From the NCBI RefSeq assembly GCF_947179165.1, contig NC_077237.1:57432023-57496022 (forward strand): a DNA stretch of 64,000 bases, read 5' to 3'. The notes below the pieces were generated by a model, which was not told where the DNA came from, did not search any database, and saw nothing but the letters and a program-made list of their open reading frames with translations. Shown piece by piece: positions 46,673 to 57,990 of this stretch (the first letter of the stretch is position 1; every line of letters begins with the position of its first letter). A program made the position numbers and the translations under genes. The stretch is from Solanum dulcamara (lineage: Eukaryota > Streptophyta > Magnoliopsida > Solanales > Solanaceae).

Positions 46673-49600
46673 TATCAAGACCCATCCCCGTAGGCTACGA
46701 CTGAGGTCCAACCAGGACCCCCGTGTACATAACTATCAACTATAACAACAAATATAAGACTCATACATGGGGACCCTAATGGTTCATACATTTTCACATA
46801 CATATAGCTGCTTCCATTTGTCTCTTGAGGAGTTACATTACTCGAATTATAAAAGGGATGCAAGCCGACAAGGCTTCCATAGCATAATAATGTTACAACG
46901 CGCCATATAGGCACAATTGGAATAACTTACAAATGACCCACATATATATATCTGCAGACCTCTAAGAATAGCAATCATATCATATGGCGGGACAAGGCCC
47001 CCGCCGTACCCCTGAATAGACAAATATATACATAGAAGGTCTAGTACCCAAAATCTTGGCTCCTATTCAATGGAGCTTCTCCCAAACTTACTGAGTGGAA
47101 CCCTAAGCTGGCGAATCCCCAAAACATGCGTCTATATCTACGGGCATGAAATGCAGCCCCCCCAAAGAAAGGGGGTCAGTACGATACATGTACTTAGTAT
47201 ATAAAGCATAACATAACATAAACGAGCTTTCAATTGAAATAGGGATATAGGAAATAAATTAACAGTTAACGAATCACTATACCTGCACCATGTGAAATGA
47301 GGGCATGTATATCTTCTTCACATATCGTACCCGGCCCGCTGTGGGACTCGGGGTTACAAATATATCACTATATTTTCACATGCATACCTATATACTATAT
47401 CTGGCCCTTTAGTGACAGACTCGGCAAAGCCTTCATCTCATCGTGTATCATGCCCAGCCCTATATGGGATGCGGTGAATAATCATTTTATCATATATCAT
47501 GCCCGGCCCTTCATGGGATGCGGTGAATCACCATTTTATCATTTATCATGCCCGACCCTTCATGGGATGCGGTGAGTAATCATTTCATCATTTATCATAC
47601 CCGGCCCTTCATAGGATGTGGTGAGTAAGCATTTCATCATTTATCATGCCCGACCCTTCATGAGATGCGGTGAGTAAGCATTTCATCATTTATCATGCCC
47701 GGCCCTTCATGGGACGTAGTGAATAATGTATTAGCAGCATGCGTGAGCGGAGTAGTGAATAACCATATACAAATAAATTCATCATTTAAGGCTCAACGAA
47801 ATGGTCAAATGAACCGCCACTTGGAAACTAGGGTAGGAATCATCTCCAGTACCCTCTAGATGCCATTATGGACTATGTCAACTAGAGCCTCCACTTCATA
47901 GTCATACGTTACTATAGTATGAACCATCTTATAGAAATTCGAGTATTGTCTATCTCAGAGCCTTTCAAATAGAGAAGCTTTTTCATACCAATAACTATTC
48001 AGTCGTATAGAAGACTTGAGGAATAGGAGCTTAACTCTTTTAAGAGTCTTAACAACTATAAGTGAACCATAAAAATGTATCAAGGAAGTTCCCAAAAGCG
48101 TATAGAACTGAGGACATTTGTTATTGTAGGGTCCTTAGGAATAAGAGCTTATATCTCCACTTACTATTTAACATATAAAAGACCCGAGAGTAGTGGCTCA
48201 ACCGCCTGTAGAGTTTTAGCATTCAAACGTGGATGAGAGTCATGAGTTGTGCTCGAAGCTTATGAATAGAGTTACCCCAAGCTTCATATATACATCGTTC
48301 GTAACCTATATCTAATGCATACCAAAAAATACAAGGGATGGGCTTTACATACATTTGAAACATGCCAAACCAAGGGAGAGATAGGCCTTACATACTTACT
48401 ACTTTCCTTCATACAGAAGACTTGAGAGGCAATATCTCACTTATTGTAGGAGTTCTAACATCAAGAAATAGGTCAGAGGCATGAATCATTCTCAAAGCTT
48501 TATGAATGGAATTATCCTAAAAGCACATATTACATTCCACCTATAGCTAAGACATGCCAAAAGAAGAGAAGGATAGCTTCACATACCTATAGTAGTTCAC
48601 TTGTAACTCAGCTTGCCTTGTACTCCTTCAACCTATTTAACACCAGAGTAACACTATGATTAATGACCCTCAACTTTCCGGATCCCAAATTCATATTCAA
48701 GTATCCATAGGACTCATTTCCTTATCCATTTCTTCTGGCTAGTTTATTACTAGTTTTGAAGTTAGCAGAAATCGGACAGCATCTCCCCTATAATTTGCCC
48801 TATCCAAACTTCCAATTTTAATCTCTAACCTTAGCATCCATATTCACAACCACATGAAGAAACCATATATAAGAAAACTAATTCGACATTATTCAAAACA
48901 AGTCCCAAATAGCCATCTCAAAACTATGACTCCAAAATACAGTTTTTAATCTCTATTTCGTAAAACCTTTAACCACATGAACCGGAGGGCTATGTAGCTG
49001 AAACAAGAAGCTACCACACCCCTTTTCGAACATGTTTCAGCCCTGAAACACATAATAAAACCATCTCTAACCGCATCACCACCATCCCAACAACACTATA
49101 CAACTTTAACAACTTTAACTCGACTAGAACGACTTTTATTTCATTTGTTTCTAACGCCAAGCATACTTATGCAATTTTTATACTTCCAGCCACATTTAAG
49201 ACATGAAATACACTCCATAAAACATTATTAACTCCACGTTGAAAGAGAAGACCTTACCTTGTCCAAAACTTGCCAAAACTAGCCTCGGAAGTTCCTTGAT
49301 GTGCTGAAATTTTAGCGGACTGTTTGTATCCCTTTGGTGCTGCTCCAAACCATAAATTTACATTACTAACACCTTCATTTCATCGTGGTATACCCTAGGT
49401 AATTAATTCACAGAACAAAAGTCAGAGGTTTACCTTGAAGTGGCCAAAGCCGTCGCCCCTCTCCCTTAGTCTCTTAGGGTTTTTCTCTTTTTTTTGTCTT
49501 CAAAATGCTGAAGAACAAAGTGTATACAGCATGTAACACATATATATTGACCTCCTTAGGAGGTGACATGTGGCAGCCCCCTGGGTGCCACCTCATCCAT

Positions 49601-50026
49601 GTGGCCACTCATATGCTGCCACGTTGAAGCATGGGGCCCACCTTGAGTAGGTGTGTCACCTACTTACCCCAAGTAGGTGCATCACCTACTCGTCACCTAC
49701 TTGCTTCTTTTCGTAAATTTGCAATCTAGTTTTTACTCCTTTTCGTAGGTTCGTAATCTTATCTCACTTTAAGAATCTATATAATCTTTGCTACTTAAGC
49801 TCAACGTATAATCAAGTAGCTTAATTTTGTAAAACGTCCAAGTTGGTAGCTTACGTGAGTAAGTCGGGTTCCACGACTTTTTACTTTGCCTCCAACTCCT
49901 TTCACATCCTTACAAATCTATTTCCAATCATCACTACTCACATAGAACTTCATAGATAACATGGATCACATGGCACTCTTTTTAAAAAAAATTATGCTCG
50001 AATGTACCAAGGAGCGGGGTATAACA
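46673..50026 (-). repeat. LTR F: probable solo LTR (3354 bp) inside the D 3' LTR
   Basis: On the minus strand it starts TGTTATACCCCGC (50026) and ends GGGTCTTGATA (46673). No primer site or polypurine tract adjoins either end, as expected for a solo LTR left by LTR-LTR recombination. The flanks AGCGC (46668-46672) and AGGGC (50027-50031) are a target duplication with one mismatch. It shares the GTAGGTG/CACCTAC dyad region (about 49640-49710), a TATATATA stretch (about 49548) and the GCATCTCCCCTATAATTTGCCC block (about 48780) with B, C, G and H, and it holds a 49-bp tandem repeat. Confidence 0.85.
47438..47732 (-). repeat. 49-bp tandem repeat in LTR F, six copies
   Basis: Six head-to-tail units, variants of TCATTTATCATGCCCGGCCC then TTCATGGGATGCGGTGAGTA. 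Neighbouring units agree at about 85-95 %. In the other LTRs of this family the corresponding place has one or two such units at most, so the array expanded in this copy or its lineage. Confidence 0.9.
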
Positions 50027-51725
50027 AGGGCACACACCCAAATGTAACAAACAAAATGCACACCAACTAAGATTCACACCACCTAGGAGTGGTCTAAGGA
50101 TCTAAGCATCAATAAAACTAAAACCTTAATAGAGGCTCAAAGGCTAATACACTAAGCCAAATAACCCAAAATGGACAGTAAAACTTACTAAGGATCAAGC
50201 ATACTTATAACCTAGTCCTAACACCATCCTACCTATAAAACTACTCAAATATGTACATACCAACTAACACAAGTCTAAAAAGGTATGGTGTAACCTACCT
50301 CAAAGCTTGAACCACACTCGAATATCTATTCGTGTGCTTTTCCCTTCCGGACAGCCTTATAACACTGCCACACTGTCAAAAATAGACTCACAACGTTAAT
50401 ACGAACGTTTTGATATTAAGCTTACCAAATTTAGAGATGGACTAATTTTGGAGTCAAAAATCAGGAATAGTGGGACCCGCTCTATAACTCACAAAATTAA
50501 CTCCAAAAATTAAGTCCTAAATTCTACCCTAAGCTCGTGTTCCAAAAAGAAACACAAATCCCACAATAGAATACGCTACAAACCAACATGCACCTCTATT
50601 CCCAACTAATCACCAAAATCACTAAGGTCATAGGGAAAAAGTCAATTTACCTATAACGAAGACTTCGATCTAAGTTCTGATCACAGCACTGGAATCCCCT
50701 CGAAAAACCATGCAAATTATCCCTTAGATTCATTAAAATCACCCCTAAATTGAAAGAGAAATCATGTCTCCAAGTTGCAAGCAATAACTGAATTTCAAAA
50801 CTTAAAATGAGCCTCAGGTGTCTCAAAAGCAAACGCACAATGGCCTCTTAAGAGACCACCATAAAGAGGCGGGCTCGCTTAAGAAAAGACCCTATTGCTT
50901 AAGCGAGGTGTTGCTTTAGCGATCTTTCATTGCTTTAGCTAGACCCGCCTATGGGGCCTAGTCACTTTAGCAACCTCCTGGACAATTTAGCAGGTCGCTT
51001 TAGCGATCAGGAGTCACTTTAGCGATGGCACCAGACTCAGCTAGTGCAAAATGGACTTGGCATGTCCAAATTCTCTGATGAGGTGCATGGAATTCATTTG
51101 AAACCCCATGTGTAAGAATAAGATATGCTATCCCCCCCCCCAAATTTGACATTACGAACTCAATAGAGTATTTGAAATTTCCATACGAGGTCATTTTAAT
51201 GAAAATTAGGTCCCACACCCAAGTGCCATATTGATCCTAATTCTACAATCGGCCTCGAGATTATACTGGAAGCCACAGGACACAAACAAAAGGTCGTTCT
51301 AGACCAAACTCGACATTTTAGAGCTAACTGCACTATCAGATTTTCATCCGAGCGCATTTCCAAGAATGTTGAACAAAGTAAAACTTTGGCCAAAACTTTG
51401 AAGTTAAAATGCCTAATCGAACAACCTCAAAACAAAAACCCCAAAACTAGTACCAACACTCATTCTAGACTATAATGACCCTTCTGAAGCTGATGGAACT
51501 AATGAAATCATCATCAGACATCAAAATCTCTGAAAGCTGACTCATGTCAACTCTTTCGAGCATTAAGCCTCACAAATGACCAAACTACATCAAAACTCAA
51601 CCAAAACACTTAGGGAGCGTGCCACCCATCCCAACACCACATACATGCTACAAGAAAGCTACGGAAGGGGAAAAATAATAAAAACATGCAGAAACATAGA
51701 AATGACCCCAAGGGTCATTACAACA
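50027..51725 (-). repeat. Element D 3' LTR, proximal segment
   Basis: On the minus strand it starts TGTTGTAATGACC (51725) just after the chromodomain end and runs to the F insertion. It contains the CGCTTTAGCGA blocks (50880-51030) and the ACAGTGTGGCAGTGTT block near 50360-50385 that A also has. A run of ten C at about 51133-51142. Non-coding. Confidence 0.8.
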
Positions 51726-51729
51726 TCAA

Positions 51730-53110
51730 CTACTAAAAGTACTTTTGTCCTCAAAAGTAAAAGAAATGAAGGTACCTGAAGAATCAAAAAGGTGAGGATA
51801 TTGGGTCCGCATATCAAGCTCGGTCTACCAAGTCGCCTCCTCAATCGGATGATGCATCTACTAAACCTTCACTGACAGGATCTCTTTAGTCCTCAACTTT
51901 CTAACCTGCTTGTCTAGAATGGCCACAGGCTCCTCCTTAAAAGTGAAGGACTCATCTAATTAAACTGAATCCCACTAAAGCATATGAGACTCATATGGAA
52001 CATACCATTTCAGCATAGAAACAATTAAAATAGGGTGAACACTTAAAAGAGCTAGGGGCAAGGCTATCTCATAGGCTACCTCTCCTACCCACCTCAGAAT
52101 CTCAAATGGACCGATAAACCTGAGGCTAAGCTTTCCCCTTCTTCTAAATATCATCACGCCCTTCATAGGCAATACCCATAGAAATACTTGATCAGCAACC
52201 ATGAACTCCAAAGACAGCAATCTTTGGTCAGCATAGCTCTTATGCCTACTCTAGGTAGTATGGAGTCGCTCCTAGATCATACGGACACTATCCCTAGAAT
52301 TAGGTAACAAGTTGGTGCACCACGTCCTAACCTCAAAAAGCATCAAACTAGGCCACCGGAGAACGACACCTCCTACCATAAAATGCCTCAAATGGGGCTA
52401 TCTAAATATTGGAATGGTAGTTGTTATTATATGCAAACTCTAGTAAAGCCAAGAACTAATACTACTTCCCTCCAAAATCAATAACACAGGTTCAAAGCAT
52501 GTCCTCCAATACCTGAAGCATCCTCTCGGACTGATCATCGGTCTGAGGGTAGAAGGTTGTGCTAAGCTCGACTCTCTTACCCAACTCTTTCTGAGTAGAC
52601 CTCTAGAAGTGTGAAGTGAACTGAGTACCATGATATGAGATAACATACATAGGTACACCATGCAAATGGACAATCTCCCAAATGTAGATCGGAGCTAACC
52701 TATCTGAACTGTCGGAAGTATGGACTGACAGAAAGTGAGCAGACTTGGTCAATTAATCCATGATGACCCAAATAGAATCAAACCCTCAAAAGGAACGTGT
52801 CAAGCCTACCAAAAAGTCCATCACTATCCGTTCCCACTTCCACTCCAAAATGGTTAGCAACTAGGTCAACCCATCTGGCTTCTAATGCTCATACTTCACC
52901 TGCTGACAGTTCAAGCACCTAGACAGTAAAGCTAAAAAGTATCTCTTCATCCCACACCACCGGTAGTGCTGCCTCATATCATGATACATCTTCACTGCAC
53001 CAGGATAAATAGAATATCTAAACTAATAGGACTCATCCAGAATCACCCTTACCAAGTCTCCAACTCTAGGAATAGGGATACGACCCTCAATCCTCAGAAT
53101 ACCCTTTGAA
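51730..53110 (-). pseudogene. pol: Element D integrase and chromodomain remnant
   Basis: Reading from 53110 down: zinc region ending CLNCQQVKYEH (about 52925-52890), core with the first Asp kept (VMDFLVGL, about 52830), the second catalytic Asp replaced by Tyr (codon 52635-52633, VISYHGTQFTSHF) and the Glu kept (DDQSERMLQVLEDM, about 52545-52505). The C-terminal domain is open at 52220-51975 (FLWVLPMKGVMIFRRRGKLS), and a chromodomain follows (VAILDKQVRKLRTKE, then DMRTQYPHLF, about 51920-51790). Several stops interrupt it. Confidence 0.85.
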
Positions 53111-53782
53111 TATAGGATCGCCTTCTTAGCCTCGCCGCTAAGCAACTTATCCTAGGTCATCCTCAAATGAGGATCATCAAAATGTTCTGCCTGAATGTGC
53201 TCCATCAAGGAAGATATAGCCTTTATACAAGTGAGTACCCTGCCCAACTCAGAAATATCAATCCTAACCATCTGGTTGGCTAAGGACTGGATGTACGAAG
53301 CCATAGGTCGCTACTTTGTAGCTAAGAAAGCCACACTCCCCTTACTCACTGTCTTCCAGGTCAAGGCACCTACTACTACATTATCCTTGTCTAGGTGATA
53401 AAGAATCAAGATGTCATAGTCCTTCAACAACTCCAACCACATGTACTGTCTCAAATTTAGATCCCTCTGGCTGAAGATATACTGAAGACTATGATGGTCA
53501 GTGAACAACTCATAGTGAACTCTATATAGGTAGTGCAGCCAAATCTTCAACATGAAGACTCCTGCTGCCAACTCTAAGTCATGAGTGGGGTAGTTCTTCT
53601 CGTAAAGCTTTAGCTACCTAGAAGCATAAGCAAGAACCCTACCCTACTGTATCTAAAGACAACATAGGCCAACACCCAAAGTATCACATTAAACTAAAAA
53701 CCCATGGCCCTCAACTAGAAGAGTCAGAATTGGTGCGGAAGTCAACAAGCCCTTGAGCTTCAGAAAGCTCGCCTCACACTCA
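53111..53782 (-). pseudogene. pol: Element D RNase H remnant
   Basis: The open part 53571-53311 shows LKIWLHYLYRVHYELFTDHHSLQYIFSQ-type sequence in order (WLHYLYRVHYELFTDHHSL is the clearest), then LLKDYDILILYH and a C-terminus where relatives have the ADALS motif, here VGALTW. The N-terminal half (53782-53572) has stops. It would degrade the RNA strand during cDNA synthesis. Confidence 0.83.
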
Positions 53783-54510
53783 TCAAACCACTAAAAAGGA
53801 ATATTCTTCTGAGTTAATCAAGGGTGCGGCTATCGAATAAAACACCTCCACAAACCACCTATAGTAGCCTGCTAAGAAGATAAAACTACAAACCTCAATA
53901 GGACAAATAGGCCTAGCCCAATCACGAACTGCGGCAATCTTCACCGAATCTACCATAATCCCGTCCTTGGATACCACGTGTCCCAAGATTGTCACAGAGT
54001 CAAGCCAAAATTCAAAGTTAGTAAATTTGGCATATAACTTTTGATCCTGCAAGGTCTGCAGTACAACCACTAGGTGTTGCTCATGATGCTCCCTACTCTT
54101 GGAGTAGACTAGAATGTAGTCAATGAACACTATCATGAAAGAATCCAAATAGGGCCTGAATGCACGATTCATCAACTCCATAAATATTATTGGGGCATTA
54201 GTAAAACCAAAAGACATTACTAAGAACTCATAATGGTCGTATCGAGTCCTAAATACAGTCTTAGGGATGTCCGCTGCCCTAATCCTCAACTAGTGGTAGC
54301 CTGATCTCAAGTCTATCTTAGAGAACACTGCTGCACCCTCAAGCTGGTTAAATAAGTTATCAATTTGCGGCATAGGATACTTATTCTTGGGGCTCACCTT
54401 ATTTAGCTGCATGTACTTAATGCATATACGCATGGTACCATCTTTCTTCTTCAGAATAGGATAGGAGCACCCTAGGGAGACACATTGGGCCTGATGAACC
54501 CCTTACTTAG
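53783..54510 (-). pseudogene. pol: Element D reverse transcriptase, catalytic Asp lost
   Basis: Open from 54289 to 53783: [62 protein letters not shown] and the RT connection [12 protein letters not shown]. The catalytic box reads IDYIL, with Tyr (codon 54118-54116) where RTs need the second Asp; the first Asp (54121-54119) is kept. The part upstream of 54290 (CSLR, QLNKVS-like) carries a frameshift and stops near 54300-54480. Confidence 0.87.
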
Positions 54511-55190
54511 AAGGTCTTAGAGCTTCTCCTTAAGCTCCCTCAACTCAGCTAAAGACATCCGATAAGGTGGAATGGAAACTGGATGCATACCCGGCTCAAC
54601 ATCTATGCCGAAATCAATATCACGATCGGGTAGAAGACTAGGTAAATCGGTAAGAAAAACATCAAGATACTCTCTAACCACTACAACTTACTCAAGTGAA
54701 GAAAAGCTGGCACTAGTATCGCGAACATAGGTAAGATAAGTAAGATACCTCTTTCCTACCAATCGCTGCGCCGTAAGAAAAAAGATCACTCCCCTGGACA
54801 TATTGCTAACGGTACCCGTCCATACAATTGAAGAAATGCCTTGCATGCATAAAGTGATAGTCTTGGAAAAGAAATCCAAGACCGTGTCATGAAGATATAA
54901 TCAATCCATGCCTAGAATTAGGTAGAAGTCAATTATATCCAGTATAATGAGGTCTGACCTAGTATCATACCACAAAATAGTCACCACACAGGATTGATAC
55001 ACTCATTCCACTACACCTACGTGGTTAGCTACATGCATTGGCACATGCAAGGGCTCACACAACATATCTAGGTGCATAGCATAATAAGAAGACACATATA
55101 AGTAGGTCGACCCCGCATCAAATAAAGCATATTTAGGTTGATGTGAGATGGAGATCATACTTGTGATAACGGTATCTAAATCCTCTACTT
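54511..55190 (-). pseudogene. pol: Element D aspartic protease and linker
   Basis: The active site ALFDAGSTYLYVSSYYA (about 55129-55080) has Asp and the D-x-G form. ILGMD with a following TAG (about 54920) marks the protease end. The linker to RT reads REYLDVFLTDLPSLLPDRD, then SIPPYRMSLAELRELKEKL (about 54580-54525), with a TAG before it. Confidence 0.83.
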
Positions 55191-56728
55191 ATGGCCTCCA
55201 TGGAAAAGCATACATGTGATGTCCAGCACGACCACCGACCTGCCTATCTGAGGACCACCCAAGTATCCTGGGGACTACCCCTTCCTCTTTGAGCAACACC
55301 CCTATTAGGATAAATCGAAGCCCTAGGGGCCTCAACCTGCTAGCCCTGATGATCTTGCTAGCTAGAAAGTCGATCATTATGGCACTCTCGAGAAACATGG
55401 CCAAACTCACTATACTTATAACAACCTCTGCCAGAACTGACCTGCTGAGACAACTCGGCTAAACCTAGCTAGCCACCACTGGTTGAATACCCTAAGTATG
55501 CACCCCGAGGATTATATTCTGAACTGGCGTTGGAACTATTGGACCACTATCACCTGCAGTAATGCAACCAATTGTAAGGTAAAAGGCCACCTAAACCAGC
55601 CTAGAAGGTTGAAACTACTTTGGGTACCCTCTGCCCAAAAACCCCCTTCCACGGGACTGAGACCCGCTAAAACCACCCTAACGGTGAGGCCCCTTATCGC
55701 TGCCCCTATAGGCCTCGCGATTAATTTCATCAATAGTGCATATATGATTGACTATCTATTAAAAGGACTGGCCCGATGCCACCATATGCTCTGTAGCCAA
55801 CAATAGTGGCTATGAGATCCCTCTAACAAATCCATGTACTCTCTCATACTCTATTGGCATAAGCATCATCACATGTCTAGATAACTCATGAAATTGGGTC
55901 TCATACTCTACGACTGATAATGACCCTTGAGTCAAACCTGTAAACTCATCCCACAACTATTCGTTCAAGTAGTGAGATACACACTTCTTCAAGGAAGCCT
56001 TGAAGAACTGAGCCCAAGTCATTCAAGGTGACCCAGCTGGCCTACACCGAAAATAGGACCTCTACCATTGCTTTGCTGACCCGTCTAATTGCTAAGTAGT
56101 GTGATCTATCCCATGAGACTCCACTAATCTGAGGTTATGGAACCTCTCCTGACAACTCACAAGAAACTCATAAGCATCCTCGCCTATTGTACTGGAGAAC
56201 CTAGAAAGGCCTAATCTGATGAAATGCCCTACCACCTTCTGCTCCTTATAAGATATGACTAGCCTGGGTTCCGTGGATGGAGAAAAAAGTAGGAATTTGT
56301 TGAACTACTAACTGAGGAGAAGCAGCAGCAGGCTGCACCCTTAATATCTGAACCTCTGGTACCCCTGCTAGGGCGACAATCTAGGTCTCATCACGCTACT
56401 AAAAAACTTTTGATGTGCTGGGCATAGCTCCTACCTAGTCGATACCTAATATGAAGCTAAGAATCCTAGCTAAGGTATCCTCCATAACTGGCATGGCAAC
56501 AAATCTAGGCAGAGACTGGGATGGCCCCAAACTATCTAGCTAGAGTTGAACATGCTCAACCTCTATGTCAGCCTCTGGTGACGGTGCCCTCTCTTGAACT
56601 CAAGCTAATGCTATAGCTTGTGCCCTACCTCAACCTATAGGTTGACTACGACCTCGACCCCTAGTTGGGGCTCTATTTGCTGTAGCAGGAGGATCTCACC
56701 CACCAGAAGACTATCTCGTCCTAGGCAT
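55191..56728 (-). pseudogene. gag: Element D gag remnant
   Basis: Starts MPRTR at 56728, followed by TAG. The capsid region is recognisable (WRSYFRCRPAG, then WAQFFKASLKKCVSHYL, then SLSVVEYETQFHELSRHVM, about 56080-55900) with stops between. The zinc knuckle at 55423-55382 reads CYKYSEFGHVSREC: the second Cys is Tyr, so zinc binding would be lost. The plus-strand open frame at 55483-55806 overlaps it and is a shadow. Confidence 0.82.
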
Positions 56729-56917
56729 CTAAAAAAGAGTGAAACAAATGAAACTCTGAAGTTTTTATAGTCATGGATTCACGATAACAAACAAACAAGT
56801 GAAATATTCCTAAGAATGCCCTATAGTCTATCAAAGATGGGATACAGACGTCATCGTACTAATTCTTGAGATTCTACTAGGAATTTGCTCTTGTACTAGT
56901 GAGATTGGTGAACTTAA

Positions 56918-56929
56918 GCTCTGATACTA
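56918..56929 (-). other. Primer-binding site of element D, one mismatch
   Basis: On the minus strand TAGTATCAGAGC, three bases after the LTR end; one base differs from the TGGTATCAGAGC of the other elements. Confidence 0.8.
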
Positions 56930-56932
56930 CTC

Positions 56933-57990
56933 TATCACGATCCAAAATCAAGCCATGATGGCACCTACTACAACCACCATGTAGGAAAGCCTAAACCCAA
57001 GCATACAAGTTTGCGAAAGACAATAATTTAAGTATAATGATAATAATAGTAAAGAATGACAGGAATATCATATAAGAAAATATGTCATAACATAAACTTG
57101 TAGTACGATACTATTATGACTCTATTTCTTGGGTCATGATGGTACCTACTATATAACCCACCAATATGCAAGCTAACCCATATCCTGAAACTCTGAGTAA
57201 TGGGATATCAGGGTAGAATACCAACCATACAACTAAAAAAATGGAACCACAAGAACATAACTGAACAGTGAAAGCTAAACAAAATATATACAAATAAAAA
57301 ATATCCCTCCCAGAACCTAGAAGTCATATGTATAGAGCTACTACAAAAAGAGTACAATTCCAAAAAGTGGACCACAGAAATAGGGTTGTCTTAAAAAGGA
57401 AACGACAGGCATTATATATGTACAGAGGGAGATGGGCAACTCTAGAATGCTATGTGCTCATCTTCACCTCCAATCAAGACAGCAGCTGGCTCATATCAAC
57501 ATTGATAGCTAGTACTCAGACCTACATCATAAACACAAATGCAGAGTGTGGTATGAAAACCAAAACAACAGAAACCCAGTAAGCATCATAGGTCGATTGA
57601 GCAAGATAAGCAAAAGTAAACTAAAATGTGAGAAATAATTAACAACCAAAGACAGGACAAGAAGTAAATGTAGGTGTGCACACGAGCATACTCAACACAC
57701 AAAGAAAAAGAAACTAGATAAATCCATGGGGCTCCCATAAACTCGATAGGTGCGCTTGTGCACAAATCTAAGGTAACCTAATAAATGGACTCCCATAAGT
57801 CCGACAAGAGCAATGATAGTTGAAGTAGAATGAATGGATCCAACAAAGTTCCAATTGTGCCACCAATTTCCGAAATTGATCTGTACCATCCCGAAGGCAT
57901 GAAACCTTAACTCAATCTGAAACTACATAAGGACTTAAAAAAGATTCATCAGGGACCCTTACTGAGATTTGGAAGTAACAAAGTACTTGA
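56933..57990 (-). repeat. Element D 5' LTR, terminal 1.06 kb
   Basis: This is the 3' part of the 5' LTR; it ends TTGGATCGTGATA (56933) on the minus strand beside the primer site. It matches the A LTR tail (27326-27928) and the D 3' LTR tail (31883-32394). It stops at 57990, where LTR G begins with TGTCATGACCC, so G probably inserted here. Contains no gene. Confidence 0.78.

Larger units (their letters stand above)
31883..57990 (-). mobile_element. Element D: minus-strand chromovirus with nested insertions E and F
   Basis: D reads right to left: partial 5' LTR (57990-56933), primer site (56929-56918), gag from 56728, PR, RT, RNase H, IN and chromodomain to about 51730, then a 3' LTR (51725-50027, 46672-46227, 32394-31883) split by LTR F and element E. 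The two insertions restore a continuous LTR when their target duplications are used. The internal enzyme order and chromodomain place D in the same branch as A and C. The 5' LTR is cut at 57990 by LTR G, so the outer target duplication cannot be checked. All open frames are broken. Confidence 0.82.

Noticed and set aside
47438..47732. CRISPR-like array (repeats of similar length)
   Set aside because: Units are contiguous with no unique spacers and sit inside a plant LTR; it is an ordinary minisatellite.
51133..51142. Poly-C run as a possible assembly gap mark or G-quadruplex
   Set aside because: A single run of ten C cannot alone form a quadruplex and shows no break in the LTR sequence around it.
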